This document shows, piece after piece, positions 45,040-52,545 of a stretch of DNA of 64,000 nucleotides. The DNA comes from Bacteroidales bacterium (GTDB taxonomy: Bacteria; Bacteroidota; Bacteroidia; Bacteroidales; F082), in NCBI GenBank assembly GCA_017460915.1, contig JAFUAA010000027.1, positions 1-64,000 on the forward strand, given 5' to 3'. The notes under the pieces are model-generated. The model saw only the letters and a list, made by a program, of their open reading frames with translations. It was not told the DNA's origin and did not search any database. Numbering within the stretch: position 1 is the first letter of the stretch; each line of letters opens with the position of its first letter. The position numbers and the translations under genes were made by a program.

Positions 45040-47313
45040 ATGAAAAAGCTATTGTTTGCAATGTTGCTTGCCGTGGCCGTGACCAGCGTGCAAGCCAAAC
45101 CCGTCGACGTGGCAACGGCCAAGTCGTTGGGTGTCAAGTTTATGAACACGAACACGGAAATCAAGTCGGCTGTGGCAGAGCTGACCTACACCGCCATGGC
45201 TGACAACGGCCAGGCGGCATTCTATGTCTTTGGCATTCAGCCCAAAGGCTTCGTCATTGTTTCGGCTGACGACCGCGCCAAACCCATCTTGGGTTATTCC
45301 ACCGAGAGCAACTTCACCGCCCAACTTCCTGATGGCCTGATGACTTTCTTCGACAACTACAAGGCAGGTTTCAGCCAGATGTTCGCCAACAACGACGAGC
45401 GTACTGCCGAAGCGGTCGCCGATTGGGAATGTCTTGCCGCAACGGGCAGACTTTCCAGTGCGAGAACCAATCGTAGTGTTGGACCTTTGCTGGCTTCGGT
45501 TTGGAACCAGACAGACCTTTACAACAACATGGCGCCAGAAGACCCTTCGTCGGTTTTCAGCGGTCACTGCAAGTCGGGCTGCGTGGCCAACACGATGAGC
45601 CAGCTGATGCGCTATTGGGAATGGCCGCGTCATGGTGAGGGCTCGCATGGCTATTATGCCGACACCTATTATGGCGAGTACGGCTGGCAGGAGGCCAATT
45701 TTGCCGATGCCACCTACCGTTTCGAGCTGATGCCCGATTTCCTCGATTTCGCCAGTCCACAAGGCGAGGTGGATGCCACGGCTTTGCTGGAATATCATGC
45801 TGGCGTGGGTGTGGACATGATGTATGGCCCCAATGCCAGCGGTGCCTATTCCCAGAACGTCCTGGATGCTTTTCGTGACTATTTCAGGTATTCGCCCGAC
45901 ATGTACCTCACGGCCTTGGATTATTATGGTTTGGACGAGTGGGATGATATGTTGCGCGCCAACCTTGATGCAGGCATGCCTTTCTATTATGCTTCTTCGG
46001 GACCTGACGGCGGTCATGCCTATGTGTTGGACGGCTATGAGGATTTCGATATGTTCCACCTGAACTGGGGCTGGGCGGGCTTCGACAATGGCTATTTCAG
46101 CATTGATGGTTTTTATCTTACCTACTATTCTTTTCCATGGGAACATGTCGCGTTGTTCAATTTGCATCCCATTGATGTATATTATGATGCACCCAAGGCG
46201 GTGGAGAACCTGAAGGCCTCGGTTGGGATGGAAAACCACGTTGATCTGACTTTCAATCCCGTTTATGAGACCCGTGGCGGCCAGCCTTTGACTGAGATTG
46301 AGGCCATCTATATCATGCGCGATGGCGAGGTGATTGATTCCTTGCTGGGTGTGTCGAACCCGCAGGTGGGTTATCTTGATGAGATAAGCAAAAGCGGTAC
46401 CTATTATTATACGGTGTATGCCGTCAACGAGGCAGGCATGAGCATGGTGGCGCGCGACACCGTGATGATTGGCAGCACTTGTGATGTTCGTTTCGAACTG
46501 GACGACATTGGCTGCAATGGATGGGACATGTCGTTTATCGCCGTTCTTGATGAAGACGGCAAGGTCTCTCAGCGTGTTGGTCTTATGGAAGGTTGTTCGG
46601 CCTCGATTACCGTGCCAGTGCCTAACGGCCAAACTGCGACATTCTTCTGGACTTATGACAACACCTGCTATTCTCACGGCAGCCTTTCGGAAGTGTCATA
46701 CGAAATCTACGATTGGAACGACAACTTGATTGTGGCCTCAAATGGCTATCCTCAAGTTGGGGAAATTGTTGAATATCAAATAGATTGTGAGATGGACTGC
46801 CGTCCGGTTGACAAGTTGGAAGGTGTTTATGAGTGGCATGTGAATGGTGAATTTGGCGCTTTGCTGACTTGGGACTGGGATGGCAATGAGAGCGAGTTTC
46901 AGCAGTATCTCATTGCTCGCGACGGTGTCGTGGTCGGTCAGATAACCGATCCAGCACAAAAATCGTACTTTGACGTTTGTGAGACTGTCGGGCAGATGCA
47001 CTATTCCGTGATTGTCGTTTATTGGCGTGAAGAAGGCGAGATTTGTCAGTCCGAGCCAGTCAACATCACCGTTGAAGTCACTTCGGTTGCGGAGCATTGG
47101 GCAGGACCAGCGCTTTACCCCAACCCTGCGTCTGACAGCTTTGCCGTTGAAGGCAATGTAAAGGAAATCAAGGTGTTTGATGCACTTGGGCAGATGATTT
47201 ACCAAGGCGAAACCAACACCGTTGAGGTGCGCGATTGGAACAATGGCGTGTATTTCGTCCGTATCGTGGATGAAAACGACACCATTTCAATAGAGAAATT
47301 CGTCAAGCAGTAA
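45040..47313 (+). CDS. Secreted C10-family cysteine protease with T9SS sorting domain
   Basis: 757 residues with signal peptide 1-19. A streptopain-like propeptide covers about residues 20-140 (ending before SVGPLL), with the FVIVSADDRAKPILGYS segment typical of the family. In the catalytic domain Cys181 lies in GHCKSGCVAN, His326 in GGHAYVLDGY and Asn342-Trp343 in LNWGWAG. After residue 390 come immunoglobulin/fibronectin-like modules. Residues about 690-757 are a T9SS type A domain (LYPNPAS, DALGQMIYQ, NGVYFVRI). It should be secreted as a zymogen and activated outside. The cargo class matches proteases of periodontal Bacteroidales. Confidence 0.9.
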   Translation: MKKLLFAMLLAVAVTSVQAKPVDVATAKSLGVKFMNTNTEIKSAVAELTYTAMADNGQAAFYVFGIQPKGFVIVSADDRAKPILGYSTESNFTAQLPDGLMTFFDNYKAGFSQMFANNDERTAEAVADWECLAATGRLSSARTNRSVGPLLASVWNQTDLYNNMAPEDPSSVFSGHCKSGCVANTMSQLMRYWEWPRHGEGSHGYYADTYYGEYGWQEANFADATYRFELMPDFLDFASPQGEVDATALLEYHAGVGVDMMYGPNASGAYSQNVLDAFRDYFRYSPDMYLTALDYYGLDEWDDMLRANLDAGMPFYYASSGPDGGHAYVLDGYEDFDMFHLNWGWAGFDNGYFSIDGFYLTYYSFPWEHVALFNLHPIDVYYDAPKAVENLKASVGMENHVDLTFNPVYETRGGQPLTEIEAIYIMRDGEVIDSLLGVSNPQVGYLDEISKSGTYYYTVYAVNEAGMSMVARDTVMIGSTCDVRFELDDIGCNGWDMSFIAVLDEDGKVSQRVGLMEGCSASITVPVPNGQTATFFWTYDNTCYSHGSLSEVSYEIYDWNDNLIVASNGYPQVGEIVEYQIDCEMDCRPVDKLEGVYEWHVNGEFGALLTWDWDGNESEFQQYLIARDGVVVGQITDPAQKSYFDVCETVGQMHYSVIVVYWREEGEICQSEPVNITVEVTSVAEHWAGPALYPNPASDSFAVEGNVKEIKVFDALGQMIYQGETNTVEVRDWNNGVYFVRIVDENDTISIEKFVKQ

Positions 47314-48442
47314 CGACGACCTTTTCGTATGCCTCAAAGATTTGCAGTCCGATGTTTTGGGCTGCAAATGTTTTTATGGCATAGTCGCGAATTGCCTCGT
47401 GGTCGTATTCTTGGCAATGGTCGAGCATATAGTTCATTTCTTGCAACAAGGCTTCCTCGTCGCCTTGCGGGATGAGGATGCCGCGCTCGGGCGAGACGAT
47501 TTCAGCAATGCCACCTACGGCAGTACTCAGCACGGGCACGCCCGAGGCAAAGGCTTCCACGATGACGCAAGGCAGGTTCTCGAAGTTGGAGAACAACACA
47601 AAGAAATCGGCTTTTTGGTAGGCTTCGGCTACCTCGGCAGAGATCTTCTTGCCGTGGAAAATGACACAATCCGAAAGATTGTGCTCCTTGACAAATGCCT
47701 TAAATTCAGGAACTTCATAGTCATGGATGACGTGCAGTTCGAAGTCATTGCGTTGTTGTTTCAGCCTTTCGATGGTGCGCAAAATGCCGCTGAAGTTCTT
47801 GGCTTCGTCGCGTAAGGTGGAGATGTGGAGCATGCGTTTTTTCTGTTCCGTTTTGGCTTCGCCTAAACGGAACATATCCGTATTCACCAAATTGTAAATC
47901 ACCTGAAAACGGTTACGGATGCCATGTCCTTCCATGCAATGCTGCAAATCGAGGCTGACGGGCGTGATGAGCGAGGCGTTGTTGGCAATCCTGACGATTT
48001 TCTTCTTCAGCCGCCCGACCAAAACGTCCTTGTTCTGTGGCTGATAGATGGTCCAATGCTCGGTGAGGACATATTTGTAGCCGTAAAGTTTTTTCCACAA
48101 CAACGCCACTTGACCGAGCGGATAAGCCACATGCAAGTGAATCAAATCCGGCTCAAAAAAATGCTTCTTGATGTATTTCAAGCCTACTTGATACATCCGC
48201 AGCATCTTCAGTTTGCGCACGGCGTTGTTTTTCGGCGGACGGACATAAATCTGCACATGAGTATGGTGTGCCCCTTGAATCTCCTTAATTTCAAAGGATT
48301 GAGTCATGTTTTTGCCGTCGCAAACGGAGAGGACGACGGAATGGCTCGCCTCGGGCAGTGCGTCAATCATTCGGACGCAGAAGTTACCTAAAGTGGGGTC
48401 GTCGGGGGTGGGGAACCAGCTCAGTAGGTGCAGGATGTTCAT
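47303..48442 (-). CDS. Glycosyltransferase family 4
   Basis: A 379-residue GT-B enzyme. The N-terminal domain starts MNILHLLSWFPTPDDPTLGNF. The C-terminal donor-binding domain has FFVLFSNFENLPCVIVEAFASGVPVLSTAVGGIAEIV, the E-x7-E-like signature of GT4. It acts on the cytoplasmic side during surface-polysaccharide or glycan synthesis. It is the last gene of a minus-strand group with a flippase and a methyltransferase. Its 3' end overlaps the convergent protease gene by 11 bases. Sugar donor and acceptor are unknown. Confidence 0.9.
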   Translation of the reverse strand: MNILHLLSWFPTPDDPTLGNFCVRMIDALPEASHSVVLSVCDGKNMTQSFEIKEIQGAHHTHVQIYVRPPKNNAVRKLKMLRMYQVGLKYIKKHFFEPDLIHLHVAYPLGQVALLWKKLYGYKYVLTEHWTIYQPQNKDVLVGRLKKKIVRIANNASLITPVSLDLQHCMEGHGIRNRFQVIYNLVNTDMFRLGEAKTEQKKRMLHISTLRDEAKNFSGILRTIERLKQQRNDFELHVIHDYEVPEFKAFVKEHNLSDCVIFHGKKISAEVAEAYQKADFFVLFSNFENLPCVIVEAFASGVPVLSTAVGGIAEIVSPERGILIPQGDEEALLQEMNYMLDHCQEYDHEAIRDYAIKTFAAQNIGLQIFEAYEKVVVTA

Positions 48443-48607
48443 TTTCAGTTGTCAGTTGTTCAGTTGTCAGTTGTAGGGCTGTCACACCGTGGCATCCGCT
48501 TCGGTTGTTTATGTCGGGGATTGAAATCGCCCGATGTATTATTGTCGCCCTTACAGGGCTTTGCTTGTCGTCGCTTTGCGTCATTGCGAGGAGGAACGAC
48601 GAGCAAT
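48443..48607. repeat. Repeat cluster: CAGTTGTCAGTTGT array, family copy B and a CATTGCGAGGAGG palindrome
   Basis: The 171-base gap between methyltransferase and glycosyltransferase holds only repeats. A tandem CAGTTGTCAGTTGTTCAGTT array occupies 48443-48473. A minus-strand copy of the GCCCTGTAAGGGCGACA family with its GGGCGATTTCAATCCCC partner lies at about 48500-48565. A CGTCATTGCGAGGAGGAACG element at 48573-48606 is of a kind dispersed in many bacterial genomes. Confidence 0.65.
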
Positions 48608-48613
48608 CCAGTG

Positions 48614-49423
48614 TTATTCAATTCTGTGTGTCTTAATCTCGATTTCAAAGTATTTGTGTGGTGTTTCGTAAGGAACCAGCTTGTGCGTAGGAAAATCCTC
48701 GGGCAGATAAACGGCGCACAAAGTATTGGAAACATGATAGATATGATTGTGTTTCTCGGCAGGTGCACCGTCAAGGATGGCACCCATCACGTCCCAACGG
48801 ATGGTCTCGGGGTCGAGGCCGTAGTCGTGCCAAACGATGATGCTTCGCTCGCCTTTCAACAGTTTGAAGGCGGTCTCCGTGTCCTTCCTCACGCTCTCAT
48901 AGTGGTGGTCGCCGTCGATGAAGACCATGTCGTATTTCCCGAAATGAGGTCCGAAATCGAAGGTCTGGGAATCGCCGTAAAGTTGCTCGACATTGTCCAA
49001 ATCCTTGCTGAAGAAACTGTGCAAATCGGCGTATAACTGGTTGTTGGTCAGTTTGATGATATCTTCTTTCGGCAGATTGAAGGTGACGCAATGTTGCGCC
49101 ACATCTGCTAAATTGGCTACGCTCTCACCGCGCCAAGTGCCGATTTCGAAGTAGTCTTGTACTTCGTAGCGTTTGGCCAACGCCCTCAAAAGCGCAATGT
49201 CGATGGGCATCGTGGCTCCCGAAAGGTAGGCGTAGGGTTTGGCGATTTCATTGAAATCGGGGAACAACTCATTGATTTCCAGAAGGGGAAGTCCGTCGGC
49301 GAGGCCATATTTCTGGATGACCTCTTCCTTGTTGCTGTTTTCGTCTTGCAGGACGAGGTTGAGCAAATAGGGATGCCTGACGATGCGCCCGATGGCTTTG
49401 GTGAGTTTCTGTATCTTATTCAT
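48614..49423 (-). CDS. Class I SAM-dependent methyltransferase
   Basis: 269 residues. The SAM-binding motif I is DYFEIGTWRGESVANLA, followed by MVFIDGDHHYESVRKD and IVWHDYG, the signature of the Methyltransf_24-type O-methyltransferases often found in glycan loci. Its start overlaps the flippase stop by 8 bases, so the two are co-translated. A sugar of the exported polysaccharide is the likely acceptor, by context only. Confidence 0.82.
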   Translation of the reverse strand: MNKIQKLTKAIGRIVRHPYLLNLVLQDENSNKEEVIQKYGLADGLPLLEINELFPDFNEIAKPYAYLSGATMPIDIALLRALAKRYEVQDYFEIGTWRGESVANLADVAQHCVTFNLPKEDIIKLTNNQLYADLHSFFSKDLDNVEQLYGDSQTFDFGPHFGKYDMVFIDGDHHYESVRKDTETAFKLLKGERSIIVWHDYGLDPETIRWDVMGAILDGAPAEKHNHIYHVSNTLCAVYLPEDFPTHKLVPYETPHKYFEIEIKTHRIE

Positions 49424-50711
49424 TTTCTGTGTTTTGTTTCGTGAATTGTTGCTTCATTTCCGCCACATAGTCGGTGATTTCCTTTTTCGTCAGCAGGAAG
49501 TCCTTGCCCTTGAAATGCGATTCTTTCAGGAAGAAAACGAACAGGAAAGCGGCGTTGATGGTGTAGGAAATGGCTGAGGTGACGGCGGCTCCCGTGATGC
49601 CGAAGCGCGGTATCAGCGTGAAGCCGAAGATGCAGGTGGCGGCTAATCCGCAAAGGGCGGCAAAGGTGTTCATTTGGTAGCGCCCGATGCCAGAGTAGTA
49701 ATGCCCGAGAATCAGGAAGATGCAGTAGAACAGGATGCCAGGCGCGAGGATGCGGATGGTCGGAGCCATGGCGCTGAAGTCCTGACCGAAGATGAAGACA
49801 TACACCTGCGGCGGCAGCAAGGCCAGCACGATGACGGCCAAAGCCGAGACGACGAGGCAGATTTTGCTGAGGTCAAGGGTCAGTTTTTGGGCATATTCGC
49901 GGTCTTCGGCGTTGGCGATGCGGGCATATTGCACCAAGGCGATGCTGCTGCTGATGATCCAGATGGCCTCGGCGAGGGAGACGGAGTTGGAGAACACGCC
50001 CACGCTGCCTCGGTCCATGAAGCGGTCGAGGAGATAATACCCCAAGCGCAGGTTGAAGAACTGCACGAAATGGCCGGTTTGATTGAGGAAACCGTACCTG
50101 AAGAGGTCCTTCAGCACGGCGTTGTAGGCCTTGTCCTTGTCGAGGAACATGTTGGCGTATTCTTTGCGTAACATCCAGATTCCCAGCATGAAAGTGCCGA
50201 AGTAGGCCACATAAAGCCCGAGGACATAGCCGTAGATGTCGCGTTTCTTCAGCAGCAGGTAATACGCCGCGAGGGTGGCTATCATCAGCACGGGCTGGAG
50301 CAGGGTGTTGTAGTTGGCTTTCTTGATTTCCTCCTTGCCGACCAAAAACCTGAAATTGATACTGCTGAGCGAGGAAATGAACGACAAAACGGCCACATGG
50401 ACGACCAAGTCGGGCTCAAGTTTGGGGTAGAACACTTGGATGCCGAAGCCCATCACCACGGCGACCAGTCCCGACCAAAGCACCGAGGCGACCCAAATCT
50501 TCTTGAACGAATGGTGCGGGGCGAGGAAGACGATGCTCTCGCCGCAGACGATGTCGGAGAAAATCAGGACGAAGCTGATGGTGGCCAACAGCAGGGCCTG
50601 GGTGCCTTTCCCTTCGTCGCCCAGCACCTGCGAGATGAGGATGGCGATGAAGAAGTTGATGGCCGCCGCCAAAATCTTCGTTCCAAAGGTATTTAGGATT
50701 TTCTTGAACAC
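49416..50711 (-). CDS. Polysaccharide flippase (Wzx/MATE-like)
   Basis: An integral membrane protein with about 12 helices, opening FKKILNTFGTKILAAAINF and containing LGDEGKGTQALLL, typical of oligosaccharide flippases that move lipid-linked sugar units across the inner membrane. I place the start at a GTG at 50711. An ATG at 50771 gives 20 more residues but lies 35 bases inside the preceding gene and lacks family-like sequence. The partners downstream are a methyltransferase and a glycosyltransferase. Confidence 0.85.
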   Translation of the reverse strand: MFKKILNTFGTKILAAAINFFIAILISQVLGDEGKGTQALLLATISFVLIFSDIVCGESIVFLAPHHSFKKIWVASVLWSGLVAVVMGFGIQVFYPKLEPDLVVHVAVLSFISSLSSINFRFLVGKEEIKKANYNTLLQPVLMIATLAAYYLLLKKRDIYGYVLGLYVAYFGTFMLGIWMLRKEYANMFLDKDKAYNAVLKDLFRYGFLNQTGHFVQFFNLRLGYYLLDRFMDRGSVGVFSNSVSLAEAIWIISSSIALVQYARIANAEDREYAQKLTLDLSKICLVVSALAVIVLALLPPQVYVFIFGQDFSAMAPTIRILAPGILFYCIFLILGHYYSGIGRYQMNTFAALCGLAATCIFGFTLIPRFGITGAAVTSAISYTINAAFLFVFFLKESHFKGKDFLLTKKEITDYVAEMKQQFTKQNTENE

Positions 50712-50736
50712 GGTGGTGTATGTTTGAAAATTATGT

Positions 50737-52248
50737 TTATAAAACAATCCACTCTCCGTTGGAACGGCCACCTTTTCTGGCGATCAGTCCCATGTCTCTT
50801 AATACTTGCAAATCACGTTGAATGGTCATTCTGGCAACACCCATCATTTGCGACAAATCAAAGGTTGTCACAAGTCTGTCTTCCTTAATCATTTCTATGA
50901 TATTTAGTTGGCGTTTTGATAGTTCCTTTGTAACATCCTTAATGTTGTTTTCTGTTTCATTATATTGATTTTCAGTGGTTTGTTTTGTAACATCTTTTGT
51001 GTAGTCTTTTATTTTAAGCAGGAGTCTTACTTGAAGCAAATCGGGTTGCTCGGTCAAGATGGGGCGCTCCCAATGTTCATCTTGCCAAACTTTTAGGATG
51101 GACGGAAAACCCGAGCTGATGTTTTCACCTAAGCCAATCATTCGAAGCATGGTTTGGATATGTTGATTGCGGGCTTTCGATTTACCACCTGCATAAATCC
51201 GCTCCAATGGCAATTTTAGTAGACCAGGATTGGTAAACACTAAGCCATCATCCAACTTTTCCACTTTTAGGATACCATTAATCATAAAGTCGGCATGGAT
51301 GACACTGTTTGTAAAAGCCTCGCGAACCGCCTTGTGCAGGGGTGTATCGTCTTTGCGCTGCATTCCTTCCAGCTTGACTGGTCGAGGTAAGTCTTGGGTC
51401 AAACGTGGTGTGACCATCCGAATGAAATTGTATAGGTTGTTTTCCCAAGTCCCGTCATAAGTGAGGCGGTCGGAATAGCGCTCGTCACCTTCGAGGTTTG
51501 ATTTGTCGATGTAATCCATGCGGAGATTGCTAAACCTCTCTCGGATAGCAAGACCTTTGCCGAACATTAGCAAACCAGCCATCGTTAACCCTTCTTTTTG
51601 TTGTCGTCGGTCAACATAATAGCCACCCAATTGACGGAGAAATTCTTTATTGTCGAGGTCGTTCCAAATATGTTCGGGGTTTTCTGTCTGAAAACGGCGG
51701 CGATAGCGCTCGATAGTGGGAATATCAATGTCATCCATTGTGTAATACTCAATGGGCAATTCATCGTTGCTTTCTTCGTTGGCATCGCGAAACATCAACC
51801 TTAATTCGACGTCGGAGCAATGGTAGTCGCCCTCATGGTTGCGCTTGTAGGTGCCTGTCATCCAGTTGTTGTTGATATATACTGGGCGTAAATTGTAGCG
51901 TGCTTGTGGAATCTTTATGCTGATAACATCTTTACCATCAATTCTAATGATTTCAATGTCTTCGTCACGAAGCAGGTTTACATTTGTCTTTTCCTTGTTG
52001 TTCAGCATGTTCCATAAATCACGTCGCATTTTTTCTGCATCTTGCACGCCTGCAATGGTAAACCGTTTAGTGCGGTCTTGCTCTTTCAAATTCTCAATTA
52101 TGCCAAGGAGTATGGTGCCTCCATAGGTGTTGGCAAAAGCGGAATAAGATTCCCATAGCGAATTGGGTAGCTTGTTTTCCGCTTTTTTGCATCCCAATGA
52201 GATGCGCTCGCCTTGTTGCAGTAAAGCCTTGATGGTGTCTTCTTTCAT
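50737..52248 (-). CDS. AlbA_2/Schlafen-type protein with GHKL-like ATPase region and C-terminal HTH
   Basis: 503 residues. Residues about 8-130 match the AlbA_2 (Schlafen-like) domain (SYSAFANTYGGTILLGI). A middle GHKL-like segment, HKAVREAFTNSVIHADF, carries a probable ATP-site Asn. The C-terminus (430-503) is a DeoR-like winged helix (TTFDLSQMMGVARMTIQRDLQVLRDMGLI). This family is usually called a putative transcriptional regulator or ATP-binding protein; members occur both as regulators and next to defence or mobile genes. It has its own promoter and could control the downstream flippase group, which is inference. Confidence 0.85.
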   Translation of the reverse strand: MKEDTIKALLQQGERISLGCKKAENKLPNSLWESYSAFANTYGGTILLGIIENLKEQDRTKRFTIAGVQDAEKMRRDLWNMLNNKEKTNVNLLRDEDIEIIRIDGKDVISIKIPQARYNLRPVYINNNWMTGTYKRNHEGDYHCSDVELRLMFRDANEESNDELPIEYYTMDDIDIPTIERYRRRFQTENPEHIWNDLDNKEFLRQLGGYYVDRRQQKEGLTMAGLLMFGKGLAIRERFSNLRMDYIDKSNLEGDERYSDRLTYDGTWENNLYNFIRMVTPRLTQDLPRPVKLEGMQRKDDTPLHKAVREAFTNSVIHADFMINGILKVEKLDDGLVFTNPGLLKLPLERIYAGGKSKARNQHIQTMLRMIGLGENISSGFPSILKVWQDEHWERPILTEQPDLLQVRLLLKIKDYTKDVTKQTTENQYNETENNIKDVTKELSKRQLNIIEMIKEDRLVTTFDLSQMMGVARMTIQRDLQVLRDMGLIARKGGRSNGEWIVL

Positions 52249-52279
52249 TCTTTACGGTCTGAGAATTGCATTCAGACCA

Positions 52280-52311
52280 CAAAAATACACATTTTCCCTC
52301 AATGGTACAAA
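52280..52311 (-). promoter_or_regulatory. Promoter of AlbA_2/HTH gene
   Basis: On the minus strand TTTG (52308-52311), a 20-base spacer and TATTTTTG (52280-52287), 32 bases before the ATG. Confidence 0.7.
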
Positions 52312-52439
52312 AAAAGTCGTTCTCCGCATCCATGTTGTGGGTGTTGAGAGCGACTCGTTTGTTACGGTTTGGCAAAATCCATAATGGCATCCCATAAGCG
52401 TAAACTGCAACAAAATTCCATTTCCGCGAAATGTTTGCA

Positions 52440-52545
52440 GGGTTAAGCCCCGAAGGGGCGACAGCAAATAGGCGGGGGTGTGAACCCTCGCCTAGAGAAA
52501 CGTCGTTCCGTTATCATTGAGCCCCGAAGGGGCGACAGAAAATCA
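52440..52545 (+). repeat. Intergenic repeat family, copies C and D
   Basis: Two units in the same orientation, AAGCCCCGAAGGGGCGACAG at 52444 and GAGCCCCGAAGGGGCGACAG at 52520. The first has the downstream GGCGGGGGTG...ACCCTCGCC inverted pair; the second is cut by the end of the neighbouring gene. The rest of the 290-base gap before the AlbA_2 gene has no other feature than that gene's promoter. Confidence 0.75.

Noticed and set aside
45049-46677. Long antisense frame (542 codons) to the C10 protease
   Set aside because: No family-like sequence; the protease has a full catalytic set and sorting domain.
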